Source: Ascarosepion bandense (Eukaryota > Mollusca > Cephalopoda > Sepiida > Sepiidae). Taken from it: 64,000 bases of DNA. The stretch lies in assembly GCA_037127315.1 (NCBI GenBank), contig JBBBDQ010001457.1, forward strand, positions 248,501 to 312,500, read 5' to 3'. The position numbers and the translations under genes are program-made. The notes under the pieces were generated by a model. That model ran no database searches. It was not told where the DNA came from and worked only from the letters and a program-made list of their open reading frames with translations. Shown one piece after another: positions 12,180 to 22,349 of the stretch (position 1 is its first letter; the number at the start of each line of letters is the position of its first letter).

Positions 12180-12560
12180 CCAGTTCACACTCAACCCACG
12201 TGTATTGAACGGGTGAAGAGGCTCATCTCTTGTTTCTATTTTAGGATGTGGTTTCCGGTTTTTCTCTTTTCCAATCTTTTCACTCTTTTTTTATTATTTT
12301 TTTTTTTCAATTGGAGTAGATAGATTTTCAATTGGAGTAGATAGATTTTCAATTGGAGTAGATAGACTAAACTATCGCCTGGTTCACACTCCACCCACGT
12401 CTATTGAACGGGTGATGAGGCTCATCCCTTGTTTCATCTCATGTGGTTTCCGGCTTTCTCTTTTCCAATCTTTTCACTCTTACGTAGCCCCCTGCGCATC
12501 AGTGGCGTTTTCTCCTTGCTTGGGGTGATATGATTAAAAAAACAAAAAAACAAACAAAAG
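12180..12560 (+). mobile_element. LINE 3' UTR pieces in tandem
   Basis: The block CCCACGTGTATTGAACGGGTG at 12196-12216 recurs at 12396-12416. The second copy continues to CCCCCTGCGCATCAGTGGCG and GGGGTGATATGATTAAAAA, the conserved tail of the Jockey-like LINEs. Three tandem units of about 21 bases (CAATTGGAGTAGATAGA) lie between, at 12308-12366. Confidence 0.6.
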
Positions 12561-12740
12561 CCACGACCACCGAAAAAGAAGGTTAGCTTCAAGATGATGA
12601 CGTCAAGAACTCGTGACGTCATCATCTTGAGTCCTAACTTTCAACAAGGAAGTCGTCGTTTGTGTATTTAGATTTTTCACGGTGTTTTTAAATTGTTTAT
12701 TTTTTCTTTTAAATATTGCATTAACTTATAAACAAAAACA

Positions 12741-12936
12741 ATGCCGTACAGATGTGTTGTACCTAATTGCAAAGGGTATTATTAAAACGGCCCAAAAGTT
12801 CATGTTTTTTCTTTTCCGAAAGATAAATAATTATGATGTTTGGATTCGTTCTATCACAAAAGAGACGATTTTTTTTCGACTAAGCCCGACTGAAAGAACT
12901 ACTGTTCTCGGTGATGGTTACGTTCAGACTCTTTAA
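12741..12936 (+). pseudogene. THAP-type zinc finger relic
   Basis: Translation from the ATG at 12741 gives MPYRCVVPNCKGYY, a stop, then NGPKVHVFSFPKDK. After a frameshift comes WIRSITKETIFFRLSPTER. The order CxxxxC, HxFxFPKD, WI is that of the THAP DNA-binding domain (C2CH zinc finger) found in P-element transposases and in host THAP proteins. The final CxxH pair cannot be recognised (VLGDGYV stands about where it should be). Two stops and a shift make it dead. It could derive from a P-like transposase or a host gene. Confidence 0.5.
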
Positions 12937-13453
12937 AATCAAAATTAAAAATTACTACTAAAAATTTTAACTGTCGGCTTAACGTCCCTGTCGCGCCATT
13001 AACCGCTGTCTTCCGGTACAAACTTATCTGGGGTACAAGCTAACCTTTGTGACTCCCTGGGTAGACAAAATAAATAATAGCTAAATCCAACGTAATGCAC
13101 TGTTTGGCATTTTTCAACAAAAACACATTGTGTTCTAATTTCAAACACCTGCGTTACTAAGCGCAAATTCACTTCATTGTCACAAATCGATGCTACTCAA
13201 AAATATCGTACCTACGAATATTTAACACTTTGTGAGTCCAGTTTATACAATCTTCAGCGTTGACGTGTTCACCCTCTCCCTCTTTCTGCATATGGTTTCA
13301 CAACGTCATATCTGCTTGTAAGACTTCGTGGCTTTTAATTTTCTCGTGTCAAAGGTCTGGGTTTATTGCCATATTCGTTTCTGAAAAATCATTTTATTAC
13401 TTCTTAAATATTATTGCTTTATTTTTTCTTTCACTTAAACGCTTCCACTATTT
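12937..13453. other. Unassigned sequence
   Basis: No repeat or gene recognised. The 13260-13484 plus frame has only hydrophobic low-complexity content. Confidence 0.25.
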
Positions 13454-13944
13454 CAAGATATTTGCACTGTTCTTTTCCGTTTAATATTCTAATGAATTTA
13501 TTGTTATGTAGTAGTATTACTTCTGTTCATCCTGGTCTCTGTGTATCATCAAAACTTTTTTTTTATTTTTATAATCATATCGCCCCCCCCCCCCCAAAAA
13601 AAAAACAATAGACCATCTTATCTCAGGATGTTCTGTACTTGCCCCAAATGAATATAAAAATCTTCACGATAGAGTGGAGCAATATTTACATTGGACAATC
13701 AAGATATTTGCACTGTTCTTTTCCGTTTAATATTCTAATGAATTTATTGTTATGTAGTAGTATTACTTCTGTTCATTCTGGTCTCTGTGTATCATCAAAA
13801 CTTTTTTTATTTTTATAATCATATCGCCCCCCCCCCCCCCAAAAAAAAAACAATAGACCATCTTATCTCAGGATGTTCTGTACTTGCCCCAAATGAATAT
13901 AAAAATCGTCACGATAGAGTGGAGCAATATTTACATTGGACAAT
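13454..13944 (+). repeat. Tandem duplication of a 246-bp unit
   Basis: Positions 13454-13699 are repeated at 13700-13944 with only a few differences (C/T near 13530/13776, lengths of the T, C and A tracts, one C/G). Both units contain the same C10-A9-type homopolymer block and end with TTACATTGGACAAT. The high identity implies a recent duplication or an assembly artefact. Confidence 0.85.
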
Positions 13945-14030
13945 GTGCAAACACTATACAAAATCTGTAAACAAACACTGGTATGAACATCACCCAGCAC
14001 CGGTTACAGAAATAGAAGATGTTGCCATTC
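13855..14030 (+). pseudogene. Non-LTR retrotransposon C-terminal fragment
   Basis: The frame reads DHLISGCSVLAPNEYKNRHD, then RVEQYLHWTMCKHY and WYEHHPAPVTEIEDVAIL. The GCxxLAxxEYxxRHDRV...LHWxxC pattern is the C-terminal zinc-knuckle-like region seen downstream of reverse transcriptase in several LINE proteins. The first part is present twice because of the 246-bp tandem duplication, and only the second copy continues. No catalytic domain remains. This is a different family from the RTE and Jockey-like copies. Confidence 0.55.
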
Positions 14031-14175
14031 TACTTTTTTTTTTAATTATATGACTTAATATATTTTAATTTTTTTTAATTTTTTTTTTATTTTAAGATAT
14101 CATTTTTTTTTAAATTCTATTTTTCGTCGCTTTATAAGTAACATTTCCTAACAGATAATTGTTTTCTTTACAAAC

Positions 14176-14375
14176 AGTGTTATATAGAGAGAAAAAAAGT
14201 GTTATAGAGAGAGAAAAAAAGTGTTATATAGAGAGAAAAAAGTGTTATATAGAGAGAAAAAAGTGTTATATAGAGAGAAAAAAAGTGTTATATAGAGAGA
14301 AAAAAGTGTTATATAGAGAGAAAAAGGTGTTATATAGAGAGAAAAAAGTGTTATATAGAGAGAAAAAAAGTTTAA
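14176..14375 (+). repeat. Minisatellite, about 20-bp unit
   Basis: About ten units of TGTTATATAGAGAGAAAAAA with small length changes in the A run. The 75-codon frame over it (repeating YREKK) is a by-product of the period. Confidence 0.9.
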
Positions 14376-14379
14376 CTTT

Positions 14380-15009
14380 TGTATAGATTGTTCAAATACA
14401 AAAAAAAATTGTTAAGTTATTAGATTCAGCAGAGATTGAACAATTTTCATTTCATCTTCATTTGAAAAGAAATTAGACAAATTATTCTGACACATAGCCA
14501 GAGATTAATTCGTAATAGGCATGTTCATTCCATCTGAAGAAAGAAATATTTCTAAGTTATAGACTGGAACAAAAAGATGTAACTCAATACATAAGTATTT
14601 AGAGGCGTCACATTGCTTACAACCATACAAAGTCGTACGATATAGATTTATAGGCAATTTTAAAAAATAGAATAATATTTTTATTTAATTTGTTCAAATG
14701 AATAAGTAGTGTTCAGTGATGTATTTATCTTTCTTATTTGTTTCATAAATTAAATCTAAATTTATAAATGAGTTTTGTTTAGAGATGTTACTATTCTATG
14801 AACGACAGATTTTAAAGTTTTGTTTTTTTTTTAAATTAGCATACATGATAAAAAATGCTAAACTTTTAATAAAAACACTTTTTATCGTCAAAATCTTTGT
14901 TATTAATAAGAAAAATCAAAACCAAAATATTTTTCTATTTCAAAGTTATTTTTAAAAGTTTTTTGAAGCTTCGAAATGTTGGTAAAAAATCTTGTTTCTC
15001 TGGCTTGTT
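14380..15009. other. Unassigned AT-rich sequence
   Basis: Homopolymer-rich AT sequence. Nothing recognised. Confidence 0.3.
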
Positions 15010-15190
15010 TTTTTTTTTTTTAATCATATCACCCAGAGCAAGGCGGTAATGCCAATGATGTGCAGGGGGCTACGTAAGAGTGAAAAGATTGGAAAAGAGA
15101 AAGCCGGAAACCACATCCTAAACAGGGAACAAGGGATCAGCCTCTTAACCTGTTCAATAGACGTGGGTGGAGTGTGAACCGGGCGATAGA
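15010..15190 (-). mobile_element. LINE 3' UTR fragment
   Basis: Reverse complement of the tail seen at 12380-12545. The A-rich end is at 15008-15022, followed inward by the CCCTGCACAT block and the CCCACGTCTATTGAACAGG block. UTR only. Confidence 0.65.
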
Positions 15191-15235
15191 TAGATCTATC
15201 AACGGGGAATTATACATTAGTATGGGAAATGAGGA

Positions 15236-15533
15236 TGCGCATTGTGGTGCAGTGGATATCGGCTCGGAATGAGAAATCGGAGAGCCAAGTTCGAATTCCA
15301 GCTGAATTCGTTGCATTCACTTACGCGCAAATACTCTTGAGAAAGCTATTAATCCGTCTTTTCTTTCCCCAGCTATGGGTTAAATAACAAAACTGATTGT
15401 GTTCTATGGCCTTAGTTGGAAACCAGTCAAGTAATGGCAACCTACTGCGGGTAGGTCTCCTGCTCAATCAGTCATATCTCTTTCTAGACACGATCACCCA
15501 AGCGTGTATCATTATGGCATTTAACTGACTGAT
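15236..15533 (+). mobile_element. tRNA-derived SINE, family A
   Basis: Starts GCGCATTGTGGTGCAGTGG (box A at about 15243-15253). Box B GTTCGAATTCC is at 15290-15300. The copy ends ACTGACTGA near 15532. It is more diverged in the body than other copies. Confidence 0.85.
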
Positions 15534-15639
15534 GGGAAATTTAGGCATCTTTTTGCAGGGAAAATACATTGATAAGATTACTGAGTAGATTTAAAATTAT
15601 CTAAAAATGGTGTTTACTTTGTATTCGTCATGTAATTTT

Positions 15640-16098
15640 CCTACGCTTATTTGTGGAGGATAGGAAATTAAGAATTAAAAGCAACCTTCTTCTTCACTTT
15701 TACAAAAATTCACAATGACGTGTGAAATCCTGGTTTTGCTAAATAGAAAAAGGATTGACTTAATTGTGCTTAAAGAAAAACCGAAGCCGGATTTCGCGTG
15801 TAGATGTTAAATTGAATTTCTAACCAATGGAAGCGATTTGCAAGCCTAAAAAAGACATAGCGATCTGTGCAAAAAAATTAAATAACTATAAAAGGCTTCG
15901 GTCAGTGTCAGCCAAAAAGTGAGATGGGAGCAGAGAGACGACACACTAAAATGTCAAAAGAGAGAAACTTCAAGTCGCCCCGGACCCAAGGTCGCGTTGC
16001 ATATTCGTTCTCTTTCTCCTTCTTTCTCGTGTGCTGATTCCTTTACTTCTTCTTCTCCATTCAAAGACATTCCTACCAAACAAACGCTCATACATACA

Positions 16099-16130
<32 letters not shown>

Positions 16131-16434
16131 AACTCTTTCCAACAAATTACTACTACGAACATTTCTACAACTCTTGATACCCTTAACGCATTTCTTGTTT
16201 CTCACTGAACATTGGCTTCTACAATTCATGTTATCCTTTCTATCACTGGATTCCTCTTTTAGCATGCAAGATATATATCTTTATTCTTCCACTATTCCAC
16301 TAATCCACACAAATTTACAACCTCCAACATGCAGCCTTCTGATGATTAAGAATAAAACCTTAAGCCGTAGGGAGTTCGGATATGTATAACACAAGGCCGA
16401 ATCAATAAATATTAACCATCTGCCTATAACTTCA
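15640..16434 (+). mobile_element. LTR-like repeat, copy 1
   Basis: About 700 bases are shared, in the same orientation, with 60570-61242. Both copies carry a TATA-like box (ACTATAAAAGG at about 15888) followed about 20-25 bases later by a GTCAG-rich start-like region. Both end with CTGATGAT, a poly(A)-signal-like AATAAA (about 16351) and CACAAGGCCGAA. Promoter and polyadenylation signals in one unit without coding sequence suggest a solo LTR, but I cannot fix TG...CA ends or target duplications. A CATA microsatellite has expanded at 16090-16128. Confidence 0.45.
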
Positions 16435-16814
16435 TATTCACCACCCTCTTACATAAATCTCGCAAACATCAGGTTATCGATAAATGTATCAAAACTTCAT
16501 AAAAACATCTACATACGTGTTAAAAAACTGCTTTTTTGCAATATTATAAACTAAAAGTAATATCTGTTTTAATTCAGATTAATTAAACATTAAATAGTTT
16601 AATCTTCCTCAAATAAACTTTCAGACAATTATATTTTATTTTTGAAATATTTTTCAGTAAAGGAAATTATAATATGCTGACAGATATTAGCAATTAAAAA
16701 GTAATTCCAATCAATTTAAATTCAGTTTCAGATACAGTAAATATTTTTCTTTATGAAAATATTAAGTTTAATATAGAAGGGTTTTGTAATTTGCTTGAAG
16801 CATTGTGGATATAA
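16435..16814. other. Unassigned AT-rich sequence
   Basis: Nothing recognised. Confidence 0.3.
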
Positions 16815-17408
16815 GGTGTATGGGTAGGTATTTGAAGGCTATCACAATGCGTTTAGTATAATAAAGGAAGGTAAAGAAAGTGTTGTGTATTACATGTTTA
16901 TTAATCATTAATATTTCGAAATCAGAATCTCATCTTCAGAATGATAGGAGAGCTTGATTTCACGTCCGCTGGCGGACTGTGCCTTTAAATGGACGTAAAA
17001 TCAAGCTCTCCAATCATTCTGAAGATGCGATTCTGATCTCGAAATAATGAATAATAAATAGGTAATACCCCAAACTCTATGGCTACATCGTGTTGAATAC
17101 CACGGTTCCCGTCCGCTTACCAAAGTTAAGCAACATCGAGCCTGGTCAGTACTTAAATGGGTGACCACTTGGGAATACCAGGTGCTGTAAACGTAAGGAC
17201 CAAGAATGGTCCACCGGTCCTCCAGGTTTGGGGGTTGGGTGCAGGGCTAACAAGCCTGCTCCGTAAAAAACAGTTTGTTACAGAAACAGCAACAAAAGTT
17301 GCTGCCCTATGCACCATCTGGGTATGATGAATACCCAAACCCTTCTTTAACTTCCTTTATTATACCAAAGGCATTGTGATAGTTTTCAAATACCTACCCA
17401 TACACCTT
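16815..17408. mobile_element. Foldback element enclosing a 5S-derived repeat
   Basis: GGTGTATGGGTAGGTATTTG at 16817-16836 begins a stretch of about 55 bases that recurs inverted at 17349-17408 (ending AAATACCTACCCATACACC). Inside, 16916-17046 is a second palindrome with arms of about 57 bases (AGAGCTTGATTT against AAATCAAGCTCT) around a GC-rich loop. Next comes a 5S rRNA-like segment. The long terminal inverted repeats suggest a DNA transposon that carried the 5S-derived repeat. No transposase is present. Confidence 0.55.
17079..17190 (+). pseudogene. 5S rRNA-derived sequence
   Basis: ATGGCTACATCGTGTTGAAT onward follows the animal 5S rRNA sequence through AAAGTTAAGCAACATCGAGC and GGGTGACCACTTGGGAATAC to GGTGCTGTAA. 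Several substitutions (for example TACTTAAATGGG where TACTTGGATGGG is usual) and the mobile context indicate a retroposed 5S or 5S-derived SINE head, not a working gene. An unidentified 150-base tail (GGTTTGGGGGTTGG) follows. Confidence 0.75.
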
Positions 17409-18062
17409 AAGTTTAATATATTACTTTGCAGTTAAAACTAAAGTAGATGCTTCAAGAAAGTTTCTTTTTGTTTTTTGTTTTTTTGTTTTTTCATTTTTAA
17501 AATGCATTTTCATTAAGTGTCTGCAACCTACGGCACCCGTGCCACACGTAGCACGCCCAGCAATTTCCAATGGCACACAAATTGTATAAAAGTATGTTAC
17601 CGATATTGAGCAACTGGCAAAGACCATGAAGGGGCAAGGCTCTCATTAATAATTTTTTAAAAATGTTTAAACTTTTAAAAACAGTTTCTTTCTATTTATG
17701 CGGTTTACATATTTTTGTATATATCTGAATGTATAAACGTGACGAGGGTGGACATTGTGTAAGTATTTATTTGTTTGATAGATTCGACTTAGCGTCTGCA
17801 TTTTGCAGTCTAGATCGACGGGAGTTGCGCTCAGATGCAGATCAAAATTTTAGAACGCTAACGACACCTTGAAATTTTTCAGAAACCCAAAATTAGAGGT
17901 AGAAAATATATCTATTATCACCCGACAAAGTGAGGGATCAGTTTATGTATTGATTATAATATAGAATCGATTACCCCACTTTATATTATCTATATCTATA
18001 TATATGTTGCCCCTCCCCTTCCCACCCGAATCCAATAGAGACATTCTTCATTCTTATTTATA
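17409..18062. other. Mostly unassigned, with a small hairpin element
   Basis: Positions 17927-17983 are a hairpin repeat (AAAGTGAGGGATCAGTTTAT on one side, CCCCACTTTA on the other) that also occurs at 24170, 31968, 32194 and 44068. A Helitron-like start (GTGACGAGGGTGGACATTG) is at about 17738-17756 without a matching end. The remainder is AT-rich. Confidence 0.45.
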
Positions 18063-18177
18063 TCTATAAAAGTGACGAGGATGGACGTTGTGTAAGTATT
18101 TGCTATGTAAATTCAAAATATGTTTTTTATTCTTATTATTTCTTAAAGTACCCGAGTGAAACCGGGCTAAACTGCTA
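18063..18177 (+). mobile_element. Short Helitron-like element, second subfamily
   Basis: Begins TCTATAAAAGTGACGAGG and ends with CCCGAGTGAAACCGGG, a hairpin block, then CTAAACTG and a degenerate CTAT. The ends resemble the major Helitron-like family but the 5' sequence is different. It is 115 bp and non-coding. Confidence 0.4.
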
Positions 18178-18658
18178 TTTACTATATAAAACATATTTTA
18201 AAATGAGTATATTCACCTCCACTTATAAAAAAATACTGACACACTTTAAAACCTTAAGTCGGTACATAGATAGCAAATGGTTGCCGACCCCTCGTTTAGG
18301 GCGTGACTATCATTCACTGAACGTTCTAGTATACATTGTAATTTTCACAGTAAAAATAGATATTAATAGGATAAAAAGAAAACGTAGAAAACATATATTT
18401 TGAAGATTTAGTCGAAGTAGAATATTCATTTTTATTAATAATATTTATGTACACTTAATATCAATAATTATATTTTAAATTTTGAGTTAAATAGAATAAT
18501 AATTACCATACTATATAGGGTGCGGCAGAAATGTCACCCATGTAACTGTAAGAGATTAGCTGAATAAAGATCATGTTGCCACTAATGTATTACCATTTTG
18601 TGGGAGGTATTTCACACAAGTATTTCTGCTGCAATTTCTTAATATCTCTCAATATATA

Positions 18659-19060
18659 CACTACCGGCCATAATTATTAGGCCACCCCAGTTTGTTTTTT
18701 TTAAAGAAATGATGTATTTCATACTATTTTTATTATTTATTGCCAAATGAAAATGCAATGGCTTTTTTTTTTTTTTTTGTTATTATTACTTTGCAAAATT
18801 TTACAAGGCAAGGAAGCAAAGATGAACTCGTCCGAATCACCTTAAATTTTCTTCATTCTTTCATTGATGAATCTGAAATATAGGTAATTATTAAATATTT
18901 ATGAATTCATTTGATGTACATGTTATTGTGCAATATTAACAAAAGAACCATTCTATTTTCATTTACAATTATTCACTTGGCAATAAATACTAAAAAATAG
19001 TATGAAATACATCATTCTTTTTAAAACACTGGGGTGTCCTAATAATTATGGCCGGTAGTG
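18659..19060. mobile_element. Tc1-like MITE, complete
   Basis: Starts CACTACCGGCCATAATTATT and ends with its inverse at 19060, flanked by TA at 18657-18658 and 19061-19062. The inverted repeats are imperfect but extend over 100 bases inward. It is 402 bp and non-coding. The terminal sequence and TA duplication fit the Tc1/mariner superfamily. It has inserted into the mariner relic's 3' side. Confidence 0.85.
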
Positions 19061-19139
19061 TATATATAGATATAAAATAGCAAATCTATAGGCTGCGATG
19101 GTTAAATTGTCGCTATTTGCCTTGTAAAAGTTTGCAAAG

Positions 19140-19270
19140 TAACAATAACAAAAGAACCATTCTATTTTCATTTACAATTATTCACTTGGCAATAAATACT
19201 AAAAAATTGTAAGAAGTACATCATTTTTTTTAAAACACTGGGGTGTCCTAATAATTATGGCCGGTAGTGT
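19140..19270. mobile_element. Tc1-like MITE, right half
   Basis: Repeats the right half of the 18659-19060 element (CAAAAGAACCATTCTATTTT to the terminal GGCCGGTAGTG) and lacks a left half. It probably arose by tandem duplication or a truncated second insertion. Confidence 0.75.
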
Positions 19271-19890
19271 ACATACAGTGTGTGATGAACACTGACATCT
19301 CATTTTAGCAGGTATATTTACCAAATTTACACAAAAATATCTTGAAATACTAAAGAGTGAATTTATTCAATAAAATTGCATTAGTTTCAACCAAGGCCTA
19401 CAGATGACTTCAGAATCTCCTGCATCTCTTCTGGACGGTCTCTTTGTTTATGTTGGAGAATGCTGCTATAATAATTGCCTTCAGTTCATCTTTGCTATTA
19501 CAAAGCATTTGATTAGTTTCTCGCTCATCTGCACCTTACACTTAATAATCAGGAGGATTGCATTCTGGGAAGTTAGGTGGCCAGATTAAAAGGATGAACT
19601 GGTTTCATAAATTGGCGTCTCCTGCTTGTGTGACCTGGTGCAGAGTCTTGTTACCAGACATAGTGTCTTTTAGCAGCCACCCTCTTGACCCAGAGTAGCA
19701 CTACATCATCTTCAAATCATTTGGTTTTGTCTAAGACCCTCACCAATAATTCTGAAATTCTTTTCTTAACTGAACGATCAAAGTGAATTTTCGAGCTGTC
19801 GTACCTTCGTAATCACCATTAGACTCATCCAACTCTTTCCAAATCTTCTGCACAGTACTCAGAGTGACACCCAAAACACATTTTAGTGGA

Positions 19891-20474
19891 TACACGTGTT
19901 TTAATTGCTATCTCTGTTTTGTTTTTTTATATATATTTTTATTTCATTAAGCAGTAAAATTTATAGTAACGGAGCTAGATTGAGAAAAATTGTGCATTCG
20001 ACAAGAATCGAGAACGCACCTCTTTTTCATCACAGAATCCACATTTTGAGCCATAGTATGCCTATACCAGTTCCGCCATCGGAACAGAAGTCACAACGTC
20101 ACAAATTTACATTAGTAGGGCTACTCAAATTAATAGGGCTACTCAATTTCTAACTATTTTTTAAACATAGATGCTACCATTTGTCATGGAATATTCTGAC
20201 CTCACTAACGAGGAAAGAACTATCATATTAAACTCTAAACAATCGGTTCCCATTCACAATAAGAACAGTGGATAAAGACAAACTCCAAGGAACTATTCGA
20301 CATTACTATGGGATTATTGGATTCTGCAGTATCATAAGATTTCGTAGGACTATTTGTACAGTCTAACTGCGCATCGTGATTTTGATATAGCTGACATTCG
20401 GTTATATAGCGACGATGGTCTCAGGATTGTCAATAATTCTTCAAACTCCGGAGTAGATAGATTCCGTAAATAAT
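19891..20474. other. Unassigned sequence
   Basis: Contains an 82-codon plus frame at 19905-20153 with no recognisable domain. The left end of the mariner relic presumably lies near 19900, but I could not find its terminal repeat. Confidence 0.25.
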
Positions 20475-20935
20475 ATACCTTCTTCTTTTATGTGCCATGT
20501 TCTTTCAGGACATAGGCGATCATAGCTTTCCACATCTCCCTGTCCCTGGTGGCTCTTAGCACGCTTTCTCATGTTGCACCAAGTAACCCTCGTTCCGTCA
20601 TCCACCTGCTCAGCCCCTTCAAATATGTTATCTGCTGCTTTCCTCTGCCTCTTTTTCCCTCTATCTGGCCCTGTTAGTATCAGATTCTCCAAGCCCTCCT
20701 TCCTCATTGCATGTCCCAGGAACTTTAGTTGTCTCTTCCTGATGCTCAGTATTAATTTCCTTTTTGTCTCCATCCTTTCCAAAACTTCGTCATTGCTCAC
20801 ATGCTCGGTCCATGATATCCGCAGCATCCTTCTGTAGAGCCACATTTCAGCTGCTTGAAGTTTTTCCTTCATCTTCGAGGATATTGTCCAACATTCACTG
20901 CCATATGGAAGAACTGACATCACATAGCAATCCAG
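20475..20935 (-). pseudogene. RTE-type LINE, 3' end of ORF2
   Basis: Minus-strand frame with LPYGSECWTISSKMKEKLQA, WLYRRMLRISWTEHVSNDEV and KLILSIRKRQLKFLGHAMRK. These are the post-reverse-transcriptase segments of an RTE-clade LINE. The frame is open for 160 codons through a GLENLILTG block, then shifts. The 3' end is AAAAGAAGAAGG at 20475-20486. No polymerase domain is included. Confidence 0.85.
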
Positions 20936-21474
20936 TAGAGATGAAAAATCTCAATCTTAAGATTATTGTACAAACTAATCTAAAAATTTGACTTCCTAGA
21001 TGTTAATCTTGATTTAATTAATAGCGCATACTCACCAAACGTAAAAATAATGCTAACCCTATTTACACACACCCTAAATTAAATCACCCCCATCTATTAT
21101 TAAATACATATCTTACTCTGTGAGACATAGAATAAGCAATTTCTACTATAGGTTGTCAGGTTAGGTATTAGATAATTCAGCAATTTCTAATTTCAGCCTC
21201 TAAATACTAGCCACAGTGAGTTACATTGGTGACGGTAACTCACAACTAAATTGCCGATATCGTCAGTCTATAGAAGCTGCTACAGTATGTACGCAGTGTC
21301 GTCCTCACACTGGAAGACAAACGGATCAGTTATACATACGTTATCCGGTTATCCGAAGCTATATCTTGAAAAAAAAATGGTGGTCAGGTAAACCGAAGCA
21401 CGTGGCAGTGTGAATTTATTAATAAAACAATAGGCCAATATGTAACTCAATATTGCATGTGAGATGGACTCTTG

Positions 21475-21476
<2 letters not shown>
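20936..21476. other. Mostly unassigned, with a repeat at its end
   Basis: Positions 21355-21476 (TGGTCAGGTAAACCGAAGCA onward) are repeated at 25240-25360, where they are joined to a Helitron-like end. The remainder has no identified feature. Confidence 0.35.
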
Positions 21477-21545
<69 letters not shown>

Positions 21546-21780
21546 GTGAGTGTGTGTATGCATATGTGTATATATATATATATGTATATATTTCCGTGTA
21601 TATGTGTATATATGTATATGTTTACATATATGTGTAATATGTGTATATATATGCATATATATATGTATATATGTGCATATATATGTATATATATGCATAT
21701 ATGTGTATATATGTGTGTGTGTGTATATATATGTGCATTTATATATATATGTGTGTGTATATATGCGTATTATATATTAA
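21477..21780. repeat. Compound microsatellite (TA, GATA, TG/TA)
   Basis: TA to 21506, GATA to about 21545, then an irregular TATATG/TGTATA array to 21780. All overlapping frames on both strands are IYIYMCI-type repeats and not proteins. Confidence 0.95.
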
Positions 21781-21808
21781 TAAATATACATATTATCCTA
21801 AATCGGTG

Positions 21809-21849
21809 GCACGACTCGGAGTTTCATGAATTACACAATCATCAGGTGC
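21809..21849 (-). ncRNA. Hammerhead-ribozyme-like motif
   Basis: On the minus strand: GCAC, CTGATGA, a 13-base region, GAAAC, TCCGAGTC and GTGC. The conserved cores CUGAUGA and GAAA are intact. ACU/AGU can pair as a 3-bp stem III with loop CCG and places GUC at the expected cleavage site. GCAC/GUGC gives a perfect 4-bp open stem I. Stem II (between the two cores) is weak, with only about two pairs by eye. Penelope-like elements are known to carry such motifs in their terminal repeats. A chance or decayed motif is possible. Confidence 0.45.
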
Positions 21850-21916
21850 ATATTGCAAGCTTGTAATACGAAACAGTTTGTAATATGTACCAGATAATTT
21901 TGTAATAAATGAAACT

Positions 21917-21918
<2 letters not shown>

Positions 21919-21999
<81 letters not shown>
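21919..21999. repeat. (CA)n-(TA)n microsatellite
   Basis: CA run to 21968 followed by TA to about 21999. Confidence 0.95.
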
Positions 22000-22003
<4 letters not shown>

Positions 22004-22345
22004 TATAATATTAGTGGTATAAACTAACGGAATTTATACTCCACAGTTTGGTAATTTTTACATTTATACAATGCTCAATACTGATGTAGAGCTTTTATCG
22101 AGATATTGGTATCATTAGTGTCATAATAAAAAAACATATGCGACTACAACTCAAATGTTTTCAGGTTTCGGTGTGAAGTGCACCATCATCAGGTAGTGAA
22201 ATATTGACCAATTACAGGTTCCTATATATATATTGTTATGGAAATTTAAAATCAAAACCATAGATGCTAATATATTAGGTAAAAGGGATGGAGTAGGAGG
22301 TTATTAGAATCTAAAAGATTTGTGTATGTGAACCAATAGATATTC
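22000..22345 (-). repeat. Possible terminal repeat with CTGATGA...GAAAC motif
   Basis: On the minus strand near 22165-22195 stands CTGATGA, then a stem GGTG/CACC, then GAAACC. This resembles the other candidate Penelope-type motifs, but no convincing cleavage site follows. The rest is unassigned. Confidence 0.3.
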
Positions 22346-22349
22346 AGAC

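Larger units (their letters stand above)
18516..19890 (-). pseudogene. Decayed Tc1/mariner transposase element
   Basis: On the minus strand, about 19860-19740 encodes GVTLSTVQKIWKELDESNGD, a helix-turn-helix-type segment. A middle part reads GWLLKDTMSGNKTLHQVTQ. Positions 19590-19550 encode IWPPNFPECNPPDY, the conserved WPPNSPD-x-NPLDY block around the last catalytic residue in Tc1/mariner transposases. Then come KDELKAIIIAAFSNINKETV and a C-terminal tail. At least four in-frame stops are present, and the second catalytic aspartate position reads E. The probable 3' terminal repeat (TAGGGTGCGGCAG) is at 18516. A MITE and a half-MITE lie between it and the coding part. Confidence 0.65.

Noticed and set aside
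14159..14386. Regularly spaced repeats that could suggest a CRISPR array
   Set aside because: The units are contiguous 20-bp repeats without spacers, in an animal-like genome. It is a minisatellite.
21447..21866. Many overlapping open frames with IYIYMCI-type repeats
   Set aside because: They are translations of TA/TG microsatellites. The same happens at 313-558, 1630-1851, 25776-26072 and 26575-26971.
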